From positions 25,852 to 89,851 of the forward strand of contig NZ_QNUF01000022.1 in assembly GCF_003385455.1 (NCBI RefSeq): DNA of 64,000 bases. The letters run 5' to 3'. This document shows, piece after piece, positions 52,208 through 59,253 of this stretch. Position numbers and translations under genes: made by a program. The notes beneath the pieces are model-generated. The model saw only the letters and a list, made by a program, of their open reading frames with translations, searched no databases and was not told the DNA's origin. This DNA comes from Chryseobacterium rhizosphaerae. Lineage in GTDB: Bacteria; Bacteroidota; Bacteroidia; Flavobacteriales; Weeksellaceae. Position 1 is the stretch's first letter. Every line of letters begins with the position of its first letter.

Positions 52208-53032
52208 TTATTTTCCTTGTTCTACCCGTTGTAAAGCTTCATTGTTTTTTGTAGTGAACTGAAAGTTTTGAAAATCCTTATTTTGGGGGAGCTCCAGCTC
52301 AAAACTATTCAAATTTGCAAGCTCAATTTTTAGATTTTCACCTACAAAATCGAGAACATGTCCCCCTTGTTTTTTATCGGCAGAAAGAAAATGAAAGTGA
52401 AAGTCTTTTACATTGATGCCATTGAGATATTCCGGAATATAATACCCCACCAGCACCCCTTCTGCATGTGAAAAATCAAAAGTTTTCTGTGTATGAAAGA
52501 TAGAGGTTAATACAGGAAACGGTTCCTCTTTGACAGGCGGGAAAGCTCTCGTTTTGACCATTTTGAATCTTCCGGTTATTTTAATAGCATATATTGAATT
52601 TTTATTGGGAAGATTCGCGCTTATCAGCTGAAAAACAGCTTCTTTGTCTGCTTCCTTTTCCATAGAGAACCCCTTGTCTGGTCTGAAGAAGGTAACAAAG
52701 GATAAAGAGGTTTTAAATTGATCTCCAGCCTCAATAGTAATCCCTGTCGCCTTGGTTTGGTATACTTTTCCGTTTAATATCGTGAGTTCTCCATCCAGCA
52801 TGTCAGGGGCTCCCAATCCAAAATCACCTTTTGACTTTAAATCTTTTAAAGGTAATGTTCCTTTATAAAGTCCCCCAACAAATGCATCTGCTATTCCATA
52901 TTGGTAAAGCCTGTTGTATAATGTTATTTTTTTTGTAGTGTCTGTTGCCATATTCTTTGAAATTGGAAAGTCATTCATTGTATCCTGTGGATATCCCAGC
53001 ATATAAAAAAATAAAAAGCATAATTTTTTCAT
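52208..53032 (-). CDS. alsD: Alpha-acetolactate decarboxylase, probably exported
   Basis: 274-aa zinc enzyme converting 2-acetolactate to acetoin. Hallmarks: 'ADAFVGGLYKGTLPLKDL', 'DFGLGAPDMLDGELTILNGKVYQ' in two blocks, 'EYLNGINVKDFHFHFLSADK' with two zinc His, and 'GGHVLDF' with the third. The N-terminus 'MKKLCFLFFYMLGYPQ' looks like a signal peptide; some Bacillus-group ALDCs are also exported. If instead translation starts at an inner Met (MATDTTKK), it would be cytoplasmic. No acetolactate synthase is next to it. It follows an SDR gene by 11 bases. Confidence 0.85.
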   Translation of the reverse strand: MKKLCFLFFYMLGYPQDTMNDFPISKNMATDTTKKITLYNRLYQYGIADAFVGGLYKGTLPLKDLKSKGDFGLGAPDMLDGELTILNGKVYQTKATGITIEAGDQFKTSLSFVTFFRPDKGFSMEKEADKEAVFQLISANLPNKNSIYAIKITGRFKMVKTRAFPPVKEEPFPVLTSIFHTQKTFDFSHAEGVLVGYYIPEYLNGINVKDFHFHFLSADKKQGGHVLDFVGENLKIELANLNSFELELPQNKDFQNFQFTTKNNEALQRVEQGK

Positions 53033-53043
53033 TTTTAAATAGA

Positions 53044-53826
53044 TTATCGTTGTCCTCCAATAGCCAATCCTCCATCTATCAGAATGCTTTCACCTGTAAT
53101 AAATGATGAAGCAGAACTGCTTAACCATAGAACGAGCTCAGCAACTTCTTCAGGAGCAGCAAAACGTCCGATGGGTGCATGTTTCTTAAAAGGCTCTATG
53201 GCCTCTTCTGCATTTTCTTCAGGAAAAAACCTGTCAAACATAGGAGTACGGATATAGCCAGGCTGAATGTTATTGATGCGAATGTTTTCAGAAGCGGTTT
53301 CCACAGCTAAAGCTCTGACCAATCCGTCCAGAGCTGCTTTGCTGGCTGAATAGACTCCCGAACCTACAGATGCTCCCCGGGCCAGCCACGAAGAGGTATT
53401 GACAATGACTCCGCCTGTTCCTTGTTTCTTAAATTGTGTGATTTCATATTTACAGGCAAGCCAGACTCCTTTTGTGTTTATATTCATTACCCTGTCGAAT
53501 TCTTCTTCAGGAGTTTCGTCAATCTTCAAAAACTGACCTTCAATTCCGGCGTTGTTAAATGCAATATCCAACTTTCCAAAATGTTTCACTGTTTCATTAA
53601 TAAGATGCTGGATTTCATTGCTCTTTGAGACGTCTGTCTGGATGAAACAGACCTCGGGACTTATGATCTGTAATGTTTTTATCGCTGCATTACCTTGTTC
53701 AGATTTGCGTCCTGCAATTACCACTTTGGCCCCGCTTTTCAGGAACAATGTTGCGGAAGCCAGTCCGATACCTGTAGTACCTCCGGTGATAAGAACTACT
53801 TTTCCTTTTAAAGTTTGTTGTGTCAT
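53044..53826 (-). CDS. Short-chain dehydrogenase/reductase
   Basis: 260-aa classical SDR. Cofactor motif 'ITGGTTGIGLASA' (TGxxxGIG), 'NNAGIEG', catalytic Ser in 'VNTSSWLA', Tyr-x3-Lys in 'YSASKAALDGL', and the C-terminal 'FITGESILIDGGLAIGG'. Length and motifs are typical of glucose-1-dehydrogenase/3-oxoacyl reductase-like SDRs. Because alsD follows, acetoin or butanediol oxidoreduction is one option, not proven. It lies 72 bases after the AraC-type regulator, same strand. Confidence 0.85.
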   Translation of the reverse strand: MTQQTLKGKVVLITGGTTGIGLASATLFLKSGAKVVIAGRKSEQGNAAIKTLQIISPEVCFIQTDVSKSNEIQHLINETVKHFGKLDIAFNNAGIEGQFLKIDETPEEEFDRVMNINTKGVWLACKYEITQFKKQGTGGVIVNTSSWLARGASVGSGVYSASKAALDGLVRALAVETASENIRINNIQPGYIRTPMFDRFFPEENAEEAIEPFKKHAPIGRFAAPEEVAELVLWLSSSASSFITGESILIDGGLAIGGQR

Positions 53827-53897
53827 TATTTCTCAATTTAGATGAGACGAAGTTCGGCTCTGTGGGAGAAAAATAATTATGCGAAACAAACTAAAAA

Positions 53898-54803
53898 TTA
53901 TGAAATGGAAAGAACTCTTTTTCTGAACCGATTAGGAGATTCGCCCGTCTTTTTTTTAAAGAATATGATGAAATTTGAAGAATGCTCAAATCCGAGGCAG
54001 TAAGCAATTTCACTGATATCCCAATTGCTGAAGTGTAAAAGGGACTTTGCTTCCTTTATAATACGTTCGGAAATCCATTCTGTAGTAGTTTTGCCTGTAG
54101 TTTCCTTTAATATCTTGTTCAGATGATTAGTATGTACATTCAGCTGAGAGGCAAATTCATTGGCATTTTTTAATGAGAGTACTTTATCAGGTGAATTGAT
54201 GAAAAATTGGTTTTCCAGGAGTTCAAAAAATAAAGTATGAATACGCTCTGAAGCATTCAGATGTTTGTGAAAGGTTTGGGGAAGCTGCATTTTCATCACC
54301 TCGTGCATGATGATCTGGACATAGCTCCTCAGAAGCTCATACTTGTGGTGATAGTCTGACTGTACTTCTTTAAGCATATTTTCATAAACCGTCTTTAAGA
54401 ACTCAATACTGTCGGCAGTAGGAAAAAATATGTGATCGCCTCCAGCTTTGAACAAGACTGATTTTGAAAGGCTCTCATTCTTTAGTGAAGGGTTGACAAA
54501 GTCTTCTGTGAAAAGACAGAAATAACCGGTTTGTACTGCAGAAGTAGGTTCCCATGAATAAGGGATAAGTGGATTGAGAAAAACAACGCAGGGCCTGTCA
54601 ATTTTGATAAACCGGTCTGCATAGCTTAATATTCCGGTTCCGCCTGAAATCATTGAAATTTTATAAAAATCTCTTCGATAGACGGGTTCCAGATGCGCAC
54701 TGCATTCAAAACTTTCCCTACGGTACACATTGAACGGGCTTATATTGCTAGCCCCTTTTCCATGCAAAGCATAGAATTCTGTCAAAGTTTCTTTTGCTTT
54801 CAT
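53898..54803 (-). CDS. AraC-family transcriptional regulator
   Basis: 301-aa regulator with an N-terminal cupin-like sensing domain ('RRDFYKISMISGGTGILSY', 'CVVFLNPLIPYSWEP') and a C-terminal double helix-turn-helix ('FASQLNVHTNHLNKILKE', 'DISEIAYCLGFEHSSNFIIF'). The final 'KKKTGESPNRFRK' is the usual AraC end. It heads the SDR-alsD group on the same strand and may control it; the ligand is unknown. Confidence 0.87.
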   Translation of the reverse strand: MKAKETLTEFYALHGKGASNISPFNVYRRESFECSAHLEPVYRRDFYKISMISGGTGILSYADRFIKIDRPCVVFLNPLIPYSWEPTSAVQTGYFCLFTEDFVNPSLKNESLSKSVLFKAGGDHIFFPTADSIEFLKTVYENMLKEVQSDYHHKYELLRSYVQIIMHEVMKMQLPQTFHKHLNASERIHTLFFELLENQFFINSPDKVLSLKNANEFASQLNVHTNHLNKILKETTGKTTTEWISERIIKEAKSLLHFSNWDISEIAYCLGFEHSSNFIIFFKKKTGESPNRFRKRVLSIS

Positions 54804-54962
54804 TACATAAAGATATAAAATTTTACTTCGCTGGAGTATAGATTATGAGACCGTTAATTATAATTTAAGAGAATCTGTAACTGAGAAATAATGAAAGTCC
54901 CAAATAATTTCCAGTTCTGAAACTTTCTCAGTATTTTTACTGAACTTTTTAATTACAACAAA

Positions 54963-55772
54963 ATGATTCAGTATTTAGATAATATCCAACACAAAGATTC
55001 AAAAAACTTTTTTCTTATTGCCGGACCTTGTATTATTGAAGGTGAAGATATGGCCTTAAGAATTGCAGAAAAAGTAATAGAGATCACAGACAAATATAAT
55101 ATCCCCTATATTTTCAAAGGAAGTTTTAAAAAAGCAAACAGAAGCCGTGTAGATTCTTTTACCTCTATAGGAGAAGAAAAATCTCTTGAAATCCTTAAAA
55201 AAGTAGGTGAAACATTCAATATTCCTACGACAACGGATATTCACGAAAATGAGCATGCCGCGTTGGCAGCACAGTATGTGGATGTTTTACAGATTCCTGC
55301 ATTTTTGGTACGTCAGACAGACCTTTTGGTGGCAGCTGCAAAAACCGGGAAATGTGTTACCCTGAAAAAAGGACAGTTTCTGTCTCCGGAAGCCATGAAA
55401 TTTGCCGTTCAGAAGATTACAGATTCTGATAATCAGAAAGTAGCGATCATTGAAAGGGGAAACTCTTTCGGATACACAGATCTGATTGTAGATTACAGAG
55501 GTATTCCTACAATGAGAGAATATGCGCCGGTCATTCTAGACGTTACCCATTCATTACAACAGCCTAACCAGAGCTCGGGAGTGACAGGAGGAAGACCTGA
55601 CCTTATTGAAACAGTAGCTAAAGCCGGAATCGCTGTAGGTGCAGATGGACTTTTCATAGAAACACATCCTACACCTGAAACAGCATTGTCTGATGGGGCC
55701 AATATGTTAAGACTGGATTTATTAGAAGATTTACTGCAAAAATTAACAAGAATTAGAGAATCAATTTTGTAA
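54963..55772 (+). CDS. kdsA: 3-deoxy-8-phosphooctulonate synthase
   Basis: 269-aa KDO-8-phosphate synthase, condensing arabinose 5-phosphate with PEP for lipopolysaccharide core synthesis. Signature stretches: 'FFLIAGPCIIEGEDMALRIA', 'FKGSFKKANRSRVDSFTS', 'TDIHENEHAALAAQYVDVLQ', 'GQFLSPEAMKFAV', 'RGNSFGYTDLIVDYRG', 'HPTPETALSDGANMLRLD'. Whether it is metal-dependent depends on a Cys near the N-terminus; Cys in 'AGPCIIEG' is present, so I cannot exclude either type. The next gene begins after 45 bases. Confidence 0.95.
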   Translation: MIQYLDNIQHKDSKNFFLIAGPCIIEGEDMALRIAEKVIEITDKYNIPYIFKGSFKKANRSRVDSFTSIGEEKSLEILKKVGETFNIPTTTDIHENEHAALAAQYVDVLQIPAFLVRQTDLLVAAAKTGKCVTLKKGQFLSPEAMKFAVQKITDSDNQKVAIIERGNSFGYTDLIVDYRGIPTMREYAPVILDVTHSLQQPNQSSGVTGGRPDLIETVAKAGIAVGADGLFIETHPTPETALSDGANMLRLDLLEDLLQKLTRIRESIL

Positions 55773-55816
55773 TTGTTAAAAAAACATTAATTTTAGAAAT
55801 TCTTAAAATATTTCTT

Positions 55817-58018
55817 TTGAAAAAACTAGTTTTACCGTTAAGCCTTATAGTTCCCGTACTGATTTTCTCCCAACACAGAAAAAAGGATACGGTGACTAAA
55901 GTAACCGATATTGAGGAAGTTGTATTCCAGAAAAAAACAACAGGAAGAACAAACGATCTTACCAATGTAAAAATTTCAGCCAAAGAAGCTAAAGCAGTGG
56001 CTTCTATAAGCGGAGGAATTGAAGGGCTACTTAAAACCCTTCCTTCCGTAAACTCAAATACTGAGCTTTCTTCCCAATATATGGTGCGTGGTGGAAACTA
56101 TGATGAAAACCTTATCTACATCAATGATATTGAGATTTACAGACCTTTCCTTGTGAGAAACTCTCAGCAGGAAGGGATGAGTATCATTAATCCGGATATG
56201 GTTTCTACGGTCAACTTCTCTGCAGGAGGATTTGAACCTAAATATGGAGATAAAATGTCTTCTGCATTAAATATTTATTACCGTGAGCCTGAAAAGTTTG
56301 AGCTTTCCGGGGAGGCAAGTTTAATTGGAGGAAGGCTTACCACAGGACTTGCTTCAAAAAATAAAAAACTTACGGCTTTATTTTCAGGAAGATACAGAAA
56401 TACCAATCTTGTTTTAAATACACTGAATGAAGATACAGACTTTAACCCTACGTATTGGGATTTTCAGTCTTATATCAATTATCATGTGAGTGATAAGTTT
56501 TCCATGTCATTCATCGGCTATTATTCCAAGAATGATTATGAAATGGTTCCCAAAGCAAAAGATGTTACTTTTGGAACGCTTCAGCAGCCTATCAATGTAT
56601 ATATCAATTATTACGGGCAGGAAAAGGACCAGTATAAAAATATGATGGGAACTTTTTCCATGAATTATAAACCATCCGATAAATGGAGACTGACATTGGA
56701 TAGTTTTGCGTACCAAAACAGGGAAAAGGAATATTATTCTATACAGTCAGGCTACAAGCTGCAGACTTTTGATCCTATTACAAAAGATCCGCTTCCCAGC
56801 TTTGATGCAGGGGCACAGATAGATCATGCCAGAAATGATCTTTTTGTAAGGACATACGGAACGCAGTTCAGAGCCCGTTTTTCCCCTAATAGCAATACAG
56901 ATATAGAAGTTGGATTCAAATATGAAAAAGAGAATTTAAAAGATCTTACCAACGAATGGAAACTTGTAGATTCGGCAGGGTATAGCCTTCCGAGACCTAT
57001 TGTAGATCCACGAGGAGGGACCGGGGATCTTAAGCTGGCGTATTATATTGCAGGAGCCAACAATATTGAGCCCACAAGATTATCTGCTTATGCACAGTAT
57101 TCTCAAAAATTTTATTGGGGTGCCAGTAAGGTGTTTATCAATGCCGGAGCAAGGGTAGCAAACTGGAGCTTTAATAAAGAAACAATATTCTCACCAAGAT
57201 TCCAGTTTGCCATAAAACCGGACTGGGAATCTGATATGTTATTTAAAGTTTCAGGAGGTATTTATTATCAGGCTCCTTTCTATAAGGAGATCAAAGACCT
57301 TGATGGGAATTTCAACAGCAATATAAAGTCTCAGCGTTCGATACAGTTAATTCTTGCTAACGACTATGAATTCCAGATGTATGACCGACCGTTTAAGCTT
57401 ACTACAGAGCTCTATTATAAGAAAATGGATAATCTGATTCCTTATTATATGGATAATGTAAGAATCCGTTATTCAGGGCAGAATAATGCTACCGGATATG
57501 CTTATGGTATAGATACCAGGTTATTTGGAGAATTTGTTCCCGGAGTAGACTCATGGCTGTCTGCCAGTTATGCAAGGGTATTTGAGAATATAGACGGACA
57601 GGGGAATATCCCAAGACCTACGGACCAGCGTTTCAGGTTTGCGATGTTCTACCAGGATTATATGCCGAGATTCCCTTCAATGCGTGTTAACCTTACATTG
57701 GTTTACGCTATGGGACTTCCGAATGGGGCACCTGTTTTCACAAACCCGTATCAGTATCAAAGTACATTGCCTGCCTATAAAAGAGTGGATCTTGGGTTGT
57801 CAAAAGTTTTTATTGATCCAAAGGATAAAAAGAAAAGATATGGATTCTGGGGGAACTTCGAGGAGCTAACACTGGGGGTTCAGGTTTTCAATGCATTCAA
57901 TATAAACAATACGGTCGCTAATCAGTGGATAACAGATTACAACTCTAATGTTATGTATCCGGTTCCTGTACGTCTTACCGGGCGGTTCTTTAATGTTAAG
58001 TTAGAGTTTAAGCTATAG
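55817..58018 (+). CDS. TonB-dependent outer-membrane receptor
   Basis: 733 aa. TTG start at 55817 with signal 'MKKLVLPLSLIVPVLIFSQ'. A TonB-box-like 'TDIEEVVFQKK' comes soon after, then a plug ('ISGGIEGLLKTLPSVNSNTELSSQYMVRGG', read in two parts; 'NLIYINDIEIYRPF') and a 22-strand-type barrel ending 'VRLTGRFFNVKLEFKL'. It is shorter than SusC proteins and has no SusD partner, so it is a siderophore/metal/vitamin-type receptor; substrate not visible. It lacks an N-terminal carboxypeptidase-like domain. It is followed by a strong terminator and the copper cluster. Confidence 0.9.
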   Translation: MKKLVLPLSLIVPVLIFSQHRKKDTVTKVTDIEEVVFQKKTTGRTNDLTNVKISAKEAKAVASISGGIEGLLKTLPSVNSNTELSSQYMVRGGNYDENLIYINDIEIYRPFLVRNSQQEGMSIINPDMVSTVNFSAGGFEPKYGDKMSSALNIYYREPEKFELSGEASLIGGRLTTGLASKNKKLTALFSGRYRNTNLVLNTLNEDTDFNPTYWDFQSYINYHVSDKFSMSFIGYYSKNDYEMVPKAKDVTFGTLQQPINVYINYYGQEKDQYKNMMGTFSMNYKPSDKWRLTLDSFAYQNREKEYYSIQSGYKLQTFDPITKDPLPSFDAGAQIDHARNDLFVRTYGTQFRARFSPNSNTDIEVGFKYEKENLKDLTNEWKLVDSAGYSLPRPIVDPRGGTGDLKLAYYIAGANNIEPTRLSAYAQYSQKFYWGASKVFINAGARVANWSFNKETIFSPRFQFAIKPDWESDMLFKVSGGIYYQAPFYKEIKDLDGNFNSNIKSQRSIQLILANDYEFQMYDRPFKLTTELYYKKMDNLIPYYMDNVRIRYSGQNNATGYAYGIDTRLFGEFVPGVDSWLSASYARVFENIDGQGNIPRPTDQRFRFAMFYQDYMPRFPSMRVNLTLVYAMGLPNGAPVFTNPYQYQSTLPAYKRVDLGLSKVFIDPKDKKKRYGFWGNFEELTLGVQVFNAFNINNTVANQWITDYNSNVMYPVPVRLTGRFFNVKLEFKL

Positions 58019-58081
58019 AACTTAGAAGTCAGCCGTATTTTTGTAGATATACTCAATCCGCATGAAATACTAAAAAATATT

Positions 58082-58113
58082 AAAAGCTCCGGAAAATATT
58101 CCGGAGCTTTTTT
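58082..58113 (+). terminator. Terminator after the TonB-dependent receptor
   Basis: AAAAGCTCCGGAA, loop AATA, TTCCGGAGCTTTT plus T tract: perfect 13-base stem. Confidence 0.9.
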
Positions 58114-58175
58114 AATAAACCAGAATTTTGTAACAACAATACCGAATTTTATAACAATGGTTTCACAGATATTTT

Positions 58176-58183
58176 TAACTTTG
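58176..58183 (+). promoter_or_regulatory. Promoter -7 box of the copper cluster
   Basis: TAACTTTG, 8 bases before the ATG of the HYC_CC_PP gene. The very short leader suggests a nearly leaderless mRNA. No clear TTG at the right spacing upstream, so activator help is possible. Confidence 0.5.
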
Positions 58184-58191
58184 TCCTATCA

Positions 58192-58572
58192 ATGAAAAAG
58201 ATTCTTGCCATATTGTTCTCTATTTTCTACTTTGGATTTTCTTCCGGAGCAGCATTTAGCGTTCATTTTTGTATGAAGGAATTTGTTTCTGTAAGTCAGA
58301 AAACAAGTGACATCTGCGGAAAATGTGGTGTTAAAGAGAAAAAAGGATGTTGTAAAACAGAAATCAAAGTTGTAAAAGTTGATGATTCTCAAAAATCAGA
58401 TTTGATTAATATTGACTTTTTAGGCCAGATTTCTGAAATCCCTGTCACACACCAGTTTTTCTTTGCAGACAAATCTTTTTCAGCTTCAAAATTCACTCAA
58501 ATTCAGATCAATGGGCCTCCGGAATACAGACCGGTTCCTATTTACATTCATCATTGTAATTTTAGAATTTAG
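58192..58572 (+). CDS. HYC_CC_PP family protein
   Basis: 126-aa exported small protein. The signal (MKKILAILFSIFYFGFSSG) is followed by the three motifs that name the family: 'VHFCMKE' (HYC position, here HFC), 'KKGCCKTE' (CC) and 'NGPPEYRP' (PP). It is Cys-rich ('DICGKCGV') and ends with 'IYIHHCNFRI', giving plausible Cys/His copper ligands. The family is found beside copper-handling genes in Bacteroidota; the exact role is unknown. It is the first gene of the cluster. Confidence 0.8.
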   Translation: MKKILAILFSIFYFGFSSGAAFSVHFCMKEFVSVSQKTSDICGKCGVKEKKGCCKTEIKVVKVDDSQKSDLINIDFLGQISEIPVTHQFFFADKSFSASKFTQIQINGPPEYRPVPIYIHHCNFRI

Positions 58573-58688
58573 AATAAGTCCGTCGTTTTCGGTATGATAA
58601 TCATATCGTTACAGACGACACGCTCTGACGCATTTTCTGATGTGTCCTTAATATCCTTTATTAAAAATTAATTCTAAAATTTAAAACA

Positions 58689-59162
58689 ATGAAAAAATAT
58701 ATCATTACAGCAGCCCTATCTTTATTCTCAGTACTTTCACTTTCTGCACAGTCTAAAAAAGACGCTCAGGTGTCAAAACTATATCAGAACTATATTGCCA
58801 TCAAATCGGCACTGGCTTCAGATGATGCAGATAAAACCTCAAAAGCGGCTTCAGAATTCATTAAGACAGCTTCAGCTGTAGATTATAAGGTAGTGTCTGA
58901 AGGAAATCTTAATATCCTTAGAAAAGATGCTTCTGCGATCTCTGAGGCAAGAAGTGTTACAGCACAAAGAGAAACTTTCCTGAACCTTTCAGACAATATG
59001 ATTGCGCTGACAAAAGACTTCAAGCTTTCAGAAAAACCGGTGTATGTACAATATTGCCCAATGGCTGACGGAAGCTGGTTGAGTGATGAGAAACAGATTG
59101 TCAATCCCTACTATGGTAAAGCTATGCTTTCTTGCGGAAGTGTAAAGTCAGAAATTAAATAA
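58689..59162 (+). CDS. DUF3347 domain protein (copper cluster)
   Basis: 157-aa exported protein (signal MKKYIITAALSLFSVLSLSAQ) with the DUF3347 signature at the C-terminus: 'YVQYCPMADGSWLSDEKQ' and 'NPYYGKAMLSCGSVK'. The preceding part is a four-helix region ('NYIAIKSALASDDADKTSKAASEF'). CPM and the final Cys are likely metal ligands. The family is often fused or linked to CusB/CopA-type copper exporters. A second family member follows the oxidase. Confidence 0.85.
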   Translation: MKKYIITAALSLFSVLSLSAQSKKDAQVSKLYQNYIAIKSALASDDADKTSKAASEFIKTASAVDYKVVSEGNLNILRKDASAISEARSVTAQRETFLNLSDNMIALTKDFKLSEKPVYVQYCPMADGSWLSDEKQIVNPYYGKAMLSCGSVKSEIK

Positions 59163-59190
59163 TACAGTGTATTTATCTTTAAAATAATAA

Positions 59191-59231
59191 GTTGCGTATC
59201 TTAAATTATAATTGACTTTAAGGTATGCAAC
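59191..59231. promoter_or_regulatory. Inverted repeat before the multicopper oxidase gene
   Basis: GTTGCGTATCTTAAA and TTTAAGGTATGCAAC, 15-base arms (two mismatches), 11-base loop, 23 bases before the ATG at 59254. It lacks a T tract, so it may be an mRNA-stabilising or regulatory hairpin, or a binding site. Confidence 0.5.
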
Positions 59232-59253
59232 TTCTAAAAAAGTTCGGAATATT

